From contig CANHOY010000063.1 in assembly GCA_947462495.1 (NCBI GenBank), positions 1-8,461 on the forward strand: a stretch of DNA of 8,461 nucleotides, read 5' to 3'. This document shows, piece after piece, positions 1 through 6,103 of this stretch. The stretch is from Bacteroidota bacterium (GTDB taxonomy: Bacteria > Bacteroidota > Bacteroidia > Chitinophagales > Chitinophagaceae). The translations under genes were made by a program, and so were the position numbers. Below the pieces are notes generated by a model. It was not told where the DNA came from, did not search any database, and worked only from the letters and a program-made list of their open reading frames with translations. Every line of letters begins with the position of its first letter. The first letter of the stretch is position 1.

Positions 1-1
1 A

Positions 2-925
2 GTATTAGGAAAATTAAGAGATATCACTGGAGGTTTACCTCGTGTAACTGAATTATTTGAAGCACGTAATCCAGGTAATCCTGCGATTGTTTGTGAGATA
101 GATGGTATTGTTGCATTTGGTAATATCAAACGTGGTAACAGAGAAATCATCGTAGAGTCTAAGGATGGTATGGTGAAGAAATACTTAGTTCCATTGACAC
201 GTCAAATTTTAGTACAAGACAGCGACTTCGTGAAAGCGGGTGCTCCATTGTCTGATGGTCAAATTGCTCCTGCAGATATTTTATCTATTAGAGGTCCTTA
301 TGCAGTGCAAGAATATGTGGTGAATGAAATTCAAGAAGTATATCGTTTACAAGGGGTGAAAATTAACGATAAGCATATTGAAGTGATTGTACGTCAAATG
401 ATGAAGAAAGTTGAAATCGTTGATGCAGGGGATACCAAATTCTTAGAGGAGGATTTAGAAGATCGTTACGACTTTATACAAGAAAACGATCGTATCTATG
501 ATAAGAAAGTAGTTACTGAAGCTGGCGAAAGTGCTAAATTAAAGGCTGGACAAATTGTTACTGTACGTGAGTTAAGAGAAGAGAATTCTATCTTACGTCG
601 TGCCGATAAGAAAGTAGTAGAAGTGCGTGACGCAAAACCTGCTACAGCTCGTCCGGTGTTATTAGGTATTACCAAAGCATCATTAGGGGTACAAAGCTGG
701 ATTTCTGCGGCATCGTTCCAAGAAACAACTAAAGTGTTAAGCCAAGCTGCTATTCAAGGCAAGGTCGACTTAATGTTAGGCTTGAAAGAGAACGTAATCA
801 CAGGTCATTTAATTCCTGCAGGTACAGGTCAAAAAGAGTTTGAAAAATTAATCGTAGGTAGTAAGGAAGAATATGAAGTATTGGCTACTACTCGTGAAGC
901 GATGAGCTTTGACGATGACGAATAA
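2..925 (+). CDS. rpoC: DNA-directed RNA polymerase subunit beta', C-terminal part (5' end outside window)
   Basis: This is the last 307 residues of the beta' subunit of RNA polymerase. The frame is open from base 2, so the gene enters from the left; the internal ATG at 170 is not its start. The fragment opens with the conserved block DITGGLPRVTELFEARNP of the region preceding the beta' C-terminus. Near the end it carries the near-universal stretch around SAASFQETTKVLSQAAIQGK, followed by GLKENVITGHLIPAGTG, which closes the clamp and main-channel region and lies near where omega binds. It ends in an acidic DDDE tail and tandem TAA TAA stops (923-928). The catalytic NADFDGD loop lies upstream, outside the window. 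A strong hairpin terminator follows within 20 bases, so this is the distal end of the rpoBC transcription unit. I see no frameshift or missing motif. Identity is essentially certain; only the missing N-terminal part limits the annotation. Confidence 0.97.
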   Translation, partial: VLGKLRDITGGLPRVTELFEARNPGNPAIVCEIDGIVAFGNIKRGNREIIVESKDGMVKKYLVPLTRQILVQDSDFVKAGAPLSDGQIAPADILSIRGPYAVQEYVVNEIQEVYRLQGVKINDKHIEVIVRQMMKKVEIVDAGDTKFLEEDLEDRYDFIQENDRIYDKKVVTEAGESAKLKAGQIVTVRELREENSILRRADKKVVEVRDAKPATARPVLLGITKASLGVQSWISAASFQETTKVLSQAAIQGKVDLMLGLKENVITGHLIPAGTGQKEFEKLIVGSKEEYEVLATTREAMSFDDDE

Positions 926-943
926 TAAAACCTATTAATTGTT

Positions 944-979
944 AAAAAGCAGGAAAGGGTCACTTTTCCTGCTTTTTTT
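944..979 (+). terminator. Intrinsic terminator of the rpoBC operon
   Basis: A perfect 13-bp inverted repeat, AAAAAGCAGGAAA (944-956) with TTTCCTGCTTTTT (965-977), encloses an 8-base loop. The right arm runs into a seven-T tract (973-979). It begins 18 bases after the rpoC stop. The A-tract/T-tract symmetry would let it act on both strands, but there is no convergent gene here. Confidence 0.92.
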
Positions 980-987
980 ATGCCTAT

Positions 988-1022
988 TTTGGCAGCTTAG
1001 TTTATTATTTTCCCTATTTTTA
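988..1022 (+). promoter_or_regulatory. Candidate Bacteroidetes-type promoter for the OmpH-like gene
   Basis: TTTG at 988-991 and TATTTTTA at 1015-1022 resemble the Bacteroidetes sigma-ABfr elements (-33 TTTG, -7 TAnnTTTG). The -7 box differs only in its last base, and the 23-base spacer is at the long end. A promoter is expected here because the rpoC terminator lies just upstream and the next gene is single. The motif is loose and AT-rich sequence produces such matches by chance. Confidence 0.3.
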
Positions 1023-1031
1023 TAGGGTAAG

Positions 1032-1038
1032 GGAGGTG
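1032..1038 (+). promoter_or_regulatory. Shine-Dalgarno-like GGAGGTG upstream of the OmpH-like gene
   Basis: GGAGGTG is a perfect 7-base complement to the conserved 16S rRNA 3' end. It stands 8 bases (counted from GGAGG) before an in-frame TTG at 1045, and 33 bases before the ATG at 1072 that I prefer as start. No other gene in this window has such a site, so it either marks a real TTG start or is coincidental. Confidence 0.35.
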
Positions 1039-1071
1039 TTTCCTTTGCAGCTATTTAAATATAAATTACAA

Positions 1072-1647
1072 ATGAAATCAACTTCTTGGATCGTTAATGG
1101 AGTCATGGCCGCAGCCATCATTATTTTATATGTTTTGCATTTTAGCAATAGCACTCCTGTTATAAAGGCATCGGCCATGACTGGCTCAGGAACCAAGGTG
1201 GCTTACTTTGAAATAGACTCTATACAAAACAATTATGAGTTCTTTAAAGAAGTTAAATCGGCATTGCAAGTAAAGGACATGGAAAATGCAAAGCAGTTAA
1301 CTGCCTTGAAAAATGACTTTGCAGCCAAGTACCAAGATTTACAAAAAAATGGACAGAGACTTACGCAAGCAGAAGTAACAAGTCGTCAACAAGAATTAGC
1401 ACAGTTGGAAAAAAATTATACCAATAAGGAGCAACAACTATCTCAAGAAATGCAAGAAGAAAGTTTTAAACGTTTGCAAGAAGTAAAAAAGAAAATTGAA
1501 ATTTTTTTAGGAAAATATAATAGTAATAAAACGTTTTCCTATATTTTCTCAAGCAATTCTGATTTGATGTATTATAAGGATACAGCTTATGATATTACTT
1601 CCGATATTATTAAAGGGTTGAATGGGGAACACAAATCCAAAAATTAA
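1072..1647 (+). CDS. OmpH/Skp-like periplasmic chaperone with N-terminal membrane segment
   Basis: A 191-residue protein that looks like the OmpH/Skp family, whose members hold unfolded outer-membrane proteins in the periplasm. Residues 7-24 form one hydrophobic segment after MKSTS. Then come a short linker and, at 42-50, KVAYFEIDS, the KIAYVD-type strand that opens OmpH domains. Residues 55-147 are Lys/Glu/Gln-rich, predicted coiled coil (the tentacle helices), and the C-terminal part, ending in YYKDTAYDITSDIIKGL, returns to the body domain, as in the family. An ASA at 33-35 could be a signal peptidase I site; otherwise the segment is a membrane anchor. There is no lipobox cysteine. I start at ATG 1072 because MKSTSWIVN... 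resembles family N-termini; in-frame GTG 1036 and TTG 1045 are alternatives (TTG has a good Shine-Dalgarno). The gene stands alone between two terminators. Substrate and exact role are inferred from fold only. Confidence 0.85.
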   Translation: MKSTSWIVNGVMAAAIIILYVLHFSNSTPVIKASAMTGSGTKVAYFEIDSIQNNYEFFKEVKSALQVKDMENAKQLTALKNDFAAKYQDLQKNGQRLTQAEVTSRQQELAQLEKNYTNKEQQLSQEMQEESFKRLQEVKKKIEIFLGKYNSNKTFSYIFSSNSDLMYYKDTAYDITSDIIKGLNGEHKSKN

Positions 1648-1654
1648 TTGTAGT

Positions 1655-1688
1655 AAAAATCCTTTCCAAATTATTGGGAAGGATTTTT
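1655..1688 (+). terminator. Intrinsic terminator after the OmpH-like gene
   Basis: AAAAATCCTTTCC (1655-1667) pairs with GGGAAGGATTTTT (1676-1688) over 13 bp, with one G-T wobble, an 8-base loop and a T-tract at 1684-1688. It begins 8 bases after the stop codon. It separates this gene from the permease operon, whose ATG is only 36 bases beyond the T-tract. Confidence 0.88.
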
Positions 1689-1724
1689 AATTTTAAACTT
1701 ATATTTTATAAAATAGTAAAGATT

Positions 1725-3161
1725 ATGTCAAACACAGAAACCGCCGAATTTAAACCAAGCCTCTCTGCTTTAGATGCTACTATGATTGTAGCTGGGGGTA
1801 TGATTGGTTCGGGGATATTTATAGTAAGTTCATCTATTACCAGGTATGTGGGAAGTCCTGGATGGTTAATAGCGGCTTGGGTGATTACTGGTTTTATGAC
1901 GATCACTGCTGCGGTAAGCTATGGTGAATTGAGTGCTATGTATCCAAAAGCAGGAGGTCAATATGTGTATTTACAAAAAGCCTATAATCCTTTAGTGGGG
2001 TTTTTATTTGGATGGAGTTTTTTCTCTGTCATACAAACAGCCACTATTGCTGCGGTAGCAGTAGCCTTTAGTAGGTTTACTGCTTATTTGTTTCCAGCGG
2101 TAGGAGAAAATAATATTTTAGCAGACCTAGGGTTTATAAAAATTTCAGCAGCGCAGGTGCTGGCTATTTGTTTAATTGTATTTTTAACCTATACCAATAC
2201 ACGGGGGGTGAAGGAAAGTAAAATGATACAGAATACATTTACTTTCACTAAACTTATTTCCTTATTTGGATTAATTGTAGTGGGCTTTTTATTTACCAAA
2301 CATAGTTTTTGGAATGAAAATTGGATCAATGCATTTGATGCCAAGCAAGCCATTCCTAGTATAGGAGCGGATGGAGTAGTATCCCATACTTGGTTGCCAA
2401 TTGGAGGGACTGCTTTAATTGGTGCGATGGCTGCGGCCATGGTAGGTTCTATTTTTAGCAGTGATTCTTGGAACAATGTTACATTTATTGCAGGTGAAAT
2501 AAAAAATCCACAACGTAATATTGGTTTGAGTTTATTTTTAGGAACCAGTATTGTTACCTTAATTTATATAAGTGCTAATTTGATGTATTTGCATGTACTT
2601 CCTATGCATGATATTGCTTTTGCCGAAAATGATCGCGTAGCCATTGCGGCTGCGAATGCTGTTTTAGGAAATATTGGAACCATTGTTATTGCTGTTATGA
2701 TTATGATATCCACTTTTGGATGTAACAACGGGTTAATTTTAGCTGGATCCAGGGTATATTATACCATGGCCAAGGATGGTTTGTTTTTTAAGAAAACAGC
2801 CACTTTAAATAAAAATCAAGTACCCGCTTATGGCTTATGGATACAAGCCTTGGTGGCTTCTTTACTGTGTTTGAGTGGAAAGTATGGCGACTTATTAACT
2901 ATGGTATCATTTATAGTAGTTATATTTTATGTACTCACCATTATAGGTATTTTTATATTAAGAAAGAAGGAGCCCGATATGCCTAGGCCTTATAAAGCAT
3001 TTGGGTATCCAATTTTACCGGCAATTTATATTATTATGGCTACTACATTTTGTATTGGATTGGTATATACAGAGCCAAAATATTCTTTATGGGGTTTGGT
3101 GATTACTTTATTGGGTATACCTTTGTACTATATCGCATTACGCAATAAAAAAACAGAGTAG
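1725..3161 (+). CDS. APC-superfamily amino acid permease (LAT-like)
   Basis: A 478-residue inner-membrane transporter with about 12 hydrophobic segments. It belongs to the amino acid-polyamine-organocation superfamily, which imports or exchanges amino acids. The hallmark unwound helix 1 is GGMIGSGIFIVSSS (24-37). YGELSAMYPKAGGQYVYL (66-83) is the conserved helix 2 to loop region. SSDSWNNVTFIAGEIKNPQR (245-264) matches the helix 6 and following motif of the L-type (LAT/SteT-like) branch. PDMPRPYKAFGYPILP (417-432) is the usual loop before the last helices. Substrate cannot be read from the sequence; a neutral amino acid exchanger is the best guess. The frame opens further upstream at a TTG (1674), but that codon lies inside the terminator hairpin, so the ATG at 1725 is the start. 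hldA begins 1 base after the stop, suggesting co-transcription and translational coupling, although the two functions are not obviously linked. Confidence 0.92.
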   Translation: MSNTETAEFKPSLSALDATMIVAGGMIGSGIFIVSSSITRYVGSPGWLIAAWVITGFMTITAAVSYGELSAMYPKAGGQYVYLQKAYNPLVGFLFGWSFFSVIQTATIAAVAVAFSRFTAYLFPAVGENNILADLGFIKISAAQVLAICLIVFLTYTNTRGVKESKMIQNTFTFTKLISLFGLIVVGFLFTKHSFWNENWINAFDAKQAIPSIGADGVVSHTWLPIGGTALIGAMAAAMVGSIFSSDSWNNVTFIAGEIKNPQRNIGLSLFLGTSIVTLIYISANLMYLHVLPMHDIAFAENDRVAIAAANAVLGNIGTIVIAVMIMISTFGCNNGLILAGSRVYYTMAKDGLFFKKTATLNKNQVPAYGLWIQALVASLLCLSGKYGDLLTMVSFIVVIFYVLTIIGIFILRKKEPDMPRPYKAFGYPILPAIYIIMATTFCIGLVYTEPKYSLWGLVITLLGIPLYYIALRNKKTE

Positions 3162-3162
3162 G

Positions 3163-4164
3163 ATGATAGATACTGCAGCTATTGATCGTTTGTTTGATAC
3201 TTATAATCAAACCAAAATTGGAGTCGTTGGAGATATTATGTTGGATACCTATTGGTGGGGTAATGTAGATCGAATTTCCCCCGAAGCACCGGTACCGGTG
3301 GTAGCTTTGCAAAAAAAAGAATTACGTGTTGGAGGAGCAGCCAATGTAGCTTTAAATTTAAGAGCTTTGGGCGCACCTACCACATTGTTTGCTATGATTG
3401 GTAAGGACGCAGAAGGAGCTGAATTAAAAAGCTTATTAGAAAAAGAAGGTATTAATACCAAATATATTCAAACTAGTACAACTAGGGTAACCACTAATAA
3501 AGTGCGTGTGATGGGGCGTAATCAGCAAATGATGCGCTTAGATCATGAACATACCAACGATCTAATTACCAAGGAGGAAGACGAACTCATTGCGAACTTT
3601 ATGGAGTATGTTCAACAAGAAAAACCTGCATTAATTATATTAGAAGATTATAATAAAGGTGTTTTAACAGAGCGTGTCATTGAAACCATTTTGGCATTTT
3701 GTAAAACACATGATGTGCCTACAGCGGTAGATCCTAAGCAAAAAAACTTTTTAGCTTATAAAGGTTGTACCCTTTTTAAACCTAATTTGAAAGAAGTAAA
3801 AGAAGGGTTAAAAGTTCAAGTGGATACAGTAGACTTGGCTAATTTAAATAAAGTGCATGCTGCTTTGCAAAAAAGTTTAGCGCATGAAATTTCATTTATT
3901 ACTTTATCTGAACATGGGGTATATTTTGCCACTAAGAGTGAACAACAATTAATTCCTACCCATATCAGAAATATTTCAGATGTAAGTGGGGCGGGTGATA
4001 CTGTCATTGCAGTAGCTTCCTTAACCTATGCTGCCACAAAAGATATGTCTTTGGCTGCTGAAATAGCGAATATAGCAGGTGGGTTGGTTTGCGAGTTGGT
4101 GGGAACAGCGCCCATTGATAAAAAACAATTACACACCGAAGTGGTAAATCTGATAGGGAAATAA
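3163..4164 (+). CDS. hldA: D-glycero-beta-D-manno-heptose-7-phosphate kinase (stand-alone HldA/RfaE1 type)
   Basis: A 333-residue PfkB/ribokinase-family kinase that phosphorylates heptose-7-phosphate at C1 with ATP, a cytoplasmic step of ADP-heptose synthesis for LPS core. It follows E. coli HldE's kinase half closely. VVGDIMLDTYWWG (21-33) and DRISPEAPVPVV (36-47) form the sugar-binding N-terminus. RVGGAANVALNLRALG (55-70) is PfkB signature 1 and RNQQMMRLD (119-127) the matching substrate region. DPKQKNF (190-196) and KPNLKE (206-211) follow. DVSGAGDTV (273-281) is PfkB signature 2, with the catalytic Asp in GAGD (D279). It ends after the kinase domain, so unlike HldE it lacks the cytidylyltransferase-fold half that adds ADP; that enzyme must be encoded elsewhere. 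The start lies 1 base after the permease stop, and ispD follows after 31 bases. Another PfkB sugar kinase is unlikely given the RISPEAPVPV motif. Confidence 0.93.
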   Translation: MIDTAAIDRLFDTYNQTKIGVVGDIMLDTYWWGNVDRISPEAPVPVVALQKKELRVGGAANVALNLRALGAPTTLFAMIGKDAEGAELKSLLEKEGINTKYIQTSTTRVTTNKVRVMGRNQQMMRLDHEHTNDLITKEEDELIANFMEYVQQEKPALIILEDYNKGVLTERVIETILAFCKTHDVPTAVDPKQKNFLAYKGCTLFKPNLKEVKEGLKVQVDTVDLANLNKVHAALQKSLAHEISFITLSEHGVYFATKSEQQLIPTHIRNISDVSGAGDTVIAVASLTYAATKDMSLAAEIANIAGGLVCELVGTAPIDKKQLHTEVVNLIGK

Positions 4165-4195
4165 ACTTTACTAAGTTTCATTAATAATTCATTGT

Positions 4196-4876
4196 ATGGA
4201 CACTAAAATAATTGCCATTATTGTGGCAGGAGGTACTGGTCAAAGAATGGGATCGGTGGTCCCTAAACAATTTTTAGAAATTGAACATAAGTCTATATTA
4301 ACCCATACCATTGATCAATTTGTGGCTGCTTTTTCGGTAATTGAATTGGTGGTGGTGCTTCCAGAAGCTTATTTGAAAGAGGGAGAGGCGGTACTAAGTA
4401 AAAGTAAATACAAAAATAAAATAAGCTTTGTGGCAGGTGGAGATACTCGTTTTCAATCTGTAAAAAATGGACTTTCAAAAGTTACTTCCTCTTCTATTGT
4501 ATTTGTACATGATGCAGTTAGGTGTTTGTTAACACCAGCATTAATACAAAGGTGTTATCAACAAGCTTTTGAAAAGGGGTCGGCCATACCGGCGGTAACA
4601 GCAACAGATACCGTAAGGTTAATGAGCGGGGAGGAACACCAATTATTGAATCGAGAAAATGTGATGCTCATTCAAACACCTCAAACATTTAGATCTGAGC
4701 TTTTAATAAAAGCTTTTGAACAAAAATATCAAGCCTCTTTTACGGATGAAGCCAATGTGGTGGAAGCCAGCGGGGTACCAGTGTATTTGGTAGATGGAGA
4801 ATATGAAAATATTAAAATTACCAGGCCATTGGATTTAGCCATCGCCAATTATATTTTAACGAAAAGATTTTCTTAA
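4196..4876 (+). CDS. ispD: 2-C-methyl-D-erythritol 4-phosphate cytidylyltransferase
   Basis: A 226-residue cytoplasmic enzyme of the MEP isoprenoid pathway that joins MEP and CTP to give CDP-methylerythritol and pyrophosphate. The CTP-binding N-terminal motif AGGTGQRMG (11-19) with PKQF (23-26) supplies Arg17 and Lys24, matching the catalytic Arg/Lys of the family. Further family motifs are GGDTRFQSVKNGL (81-93), FVHDAVR (103-109), TATDTV (135-140), QTPQTF (160-165), TDEA (183-186) and ENIKITRPLDL (204-214), the last holding the MEP-binding lysine. Length is normal for a single-domain IspD; there is no fused IspF. The related ribitol-5-phosphate cytidylyltransferases (TarI) share much of this pattern, but nothing nearby suggests teichoic acid synthesis. 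It is probably the last gene of the permease-hldA-ispD unit. There is no Shine-Dalgarno, and the leader is A/T-rich. The stop is 15 bases from the stop of the convergent oxidoreductase. Confidence 0.95.
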   Translation: MDTKIIAIIVAGGTGQRMGSVVPKQFLEIEHKSILTHTIDQFVAAFSVIELVVVLPEAYLKEGEAVLSKSKYKNKISFVAGGDTRFQSVKNGLSKVTSSSIVFVHDAVRCLLTPALIQRCYQQAFEKGSAIPAVTATDTVRLMSGEEHQLLNRENVMLIQTPQTFRSELLIKAFEQKYQASFTDEANVVEASGVPVYLVDGEYENIKITRPLDLAIANYILTKRFS

Positions 4877-4891
4877 AAAGGTTTTCTTCAA

Positions 4892-5917
4892 CTAATCTTC
4901 TAAAGAAGTGGGTTCTGCCATTGGATAATTATCCGAATTTTGCTTTAAGATAGAAGTACTTTTGCTTATTTTTTCTAAAATTTGGTGCGCCACTTCCATC
5001 GCTAAAAATCCATCAATTTCGCTCACTACGGGTGTTTCATTATTGACGATCGCCTGCACAAAACTACTTAGCTCTGCTTTAATGGCGTTGCCATCTTCAA
5101 TAACAGGGTTGGCAATAGAGATAGTCTTGGTACCCTGATGGGTTTCAATATCAAATGAGAAGGCGTCTGTATCTTCGGGTTGTTTAAGCTTTATAATTTC
5201 GGTGTTCTTCTCTAAAAAATCAATACCGATATAAGCATCTTTTTGGAACAGTCTAATTTTACGCATTTTTTTCATGCTGATTCTGCTGCTGGTTAAATTG
5301 GCCACGCAGCCGTTGTTAAATTCAATACGAACGTTGGCTATATCAGGGGTGTCGGTTAATACGGCTACGCCACTGGCTGAAATACTTTTTACATCGCTTT
5401 TTACAATACTTAAAATAATATCAATGTCATGAATCATCAAATCGAAAATAACACTCACTTCAGTGCCTCTTGGATTAAACTGTGCCAAGCGATGTACTTC
5501 TATAAATAAAGGATTTAAGGAGGCATTTTTTAAAGCGGTATAGGCAGGATTAAATCTTTCAACATGACCTACTTGTAATTTCACATTGGCTTCTTTGACC
5601 ATGTTTACAATAGATCGTCCTTCTTCAATGGTATTGGCCATTGGCTTTTCTACAAATACATGCTTGCCCATTTTAATGGCCATCTCACAAACAGGAAAAT
5701 GTAAATGAGTAGGGGTCACTACATCAATGATATCACAAGCAGCAATTAATTTTTCTTCATCCATAAATCGCTTAAGTCCATATATTTTTTCTACCTCTTT
5801 TGCATGATCATTGTTGGGATCAAAAAAGCCCACCAAACTAACCCCTGGAATTTCTTTCCAATTATTAAGGTGGTATTTACCTAAATGACCTACTCCAAAC
5901 ACGCCTACTTTTAGCAT
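4892..5917 (-). CDS. Gfo/Idh/MocA-family NAD(P)-dependent oxidoreductase, GnnA-like
   Basis: A 341-residue cytoplasmic dehydrogenase. The N-terminal Rossmann fold starts at once with VGVFGVGHLGKYH (4-16), a GxGxxG dinucleotide site, and DPNN (33-36) ends strand 2. VVTPTHLHF (66-74) and HVFVEKPMA (86-94) follow, with the family's EKP lysine (K91). The C-terminal domain has GHVERFNPA (117-125) and IFDLMIHDIDIILS (157-170); its His163 lies in the usual active-site position. The GHVERFNPA, HRLAQFNPRG and DLMIHDID combination resembles the branch that includes UDP-GlcNAc 3-dehydrogenase (GnnA), which makes 3-amino sugars for lipid A; this is inference from remembered motifs. The matching aminotransferase GnnB is not in the window. 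A TTG at 5923 would add two residues, but ATG 5917 puts the start right at the Rossmann strand, as usual. It is a single gene, convergent with ispD and divergent from anmK. Family is certain; substrate is not. Confidence 0.93.
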   Translation of the reverse strand: MLKVGVFGVGHLGKYHLNNWKEIPGVSLVGFFDPNNDHAKEVEKIYGLKRFMDEEKLIAACDIIDVVTPTHLHFPVCEMAIKMGKHVFVEKPMANTIEEGRSIVNMVKEANVKLQVGHVERFNPAYTALKNASLNPLFIEVHRLAQFNPRGTEVSVIFDLMIHDIDIILSIVKSDVKSISASGVAVLTDTPDIANVRIEFNNGCVANLTSSRISMKKMRKIRLFQKDAYIGIDFLEKNTEIIKLKQPEDTDAFSFDIETHQGTKTISIANPVIEDGNAIKAELSSFVQAIVNNETPVVSEIDGFLAMEVAHQILEKISKSTSILKQNSDNYPMAEPTSLED

Positions 5918-6103
5918 ATGCAATTTATAAGTGGTAAAGTTACACTATAAGCTATTGAAATTGAATGGGTTTAAGGCGTTGTGGAAAATTGGCCTATTGC
6001 TGTTAATTGCAGTAATTCAATACTTTAGGTAAGCTTACTACTAACCCAAATATGACAGCAGTTTTGTAACTTTATTGAGTATCCTTACCCAAATTATAAG
6101 CAA
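5918..6103. promoter_or_regulatory. Divergent intergenic region between the oxidoreductase gene and anmK
   Basis: This 186-bp region must hold promoters for both flanking genes. The sequence TAACTTTA, five of six fixed bases of the Bacteroidetes -7 box TAnnTTTG, occurs once in each outward direction: on the - strand at 5935-5942 and on the + strand at 6067-6074. A second + strand candidate is TTG 5997-5999 with TACTTTAG at 6021-6028 (21-base spacer). Also present are a perfect 10-bp palindrome GTAAGCTTAC (6029-6038) and a near-direct repeat of ACCCAAAT-AT (6044-6053 and 6087-6097). No -33 box is convincing for the two TAACTTTA sites. No small gene or RNA is evident. Confidence 0.4.

Noticed and set aside
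170..172. Possible start codon of a separate 251-residue gene
   Set aside because: The frame is open and conserved as RpoC from base 2 onward, so this ATG is internal to rpoC.
1674..1724. Upstream TTG start adding 17 residues to the permease
   Set aside because: The codon lies inside the terminator loop region and the added residues show no family resemblance; the ATG at 1725 gives a normal APC N-terminus.
1706..2476. Open frames of 66 and 95 codons on the - strand within the permease gene
   Set aside because: They are antisense to a clear coding region and encode no recognisable domain; they look like shadows.
3103..4478. Several 60-70 codon - strand open frames under hldA and ispD
   Set aside because: They are fully antisense to strongly conserved genes, with no recognisable domain.
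4861..4915. Terminator between convergent ispD and the oxidoreductase gene
   Set aside because: Only an imperfect direct repeat (AAGATTTTCTT / AAGGTTTTCTT) and tiny stems such as CTTC-TAAA-GAAG are seen; no convincing hairpin with a T-tract.
5954..5965. Tandem ATTGAA ATTGAA as a repeat or operator
   Set aside because: Two six-base units in AT-rich DNA are too short to support a feature.
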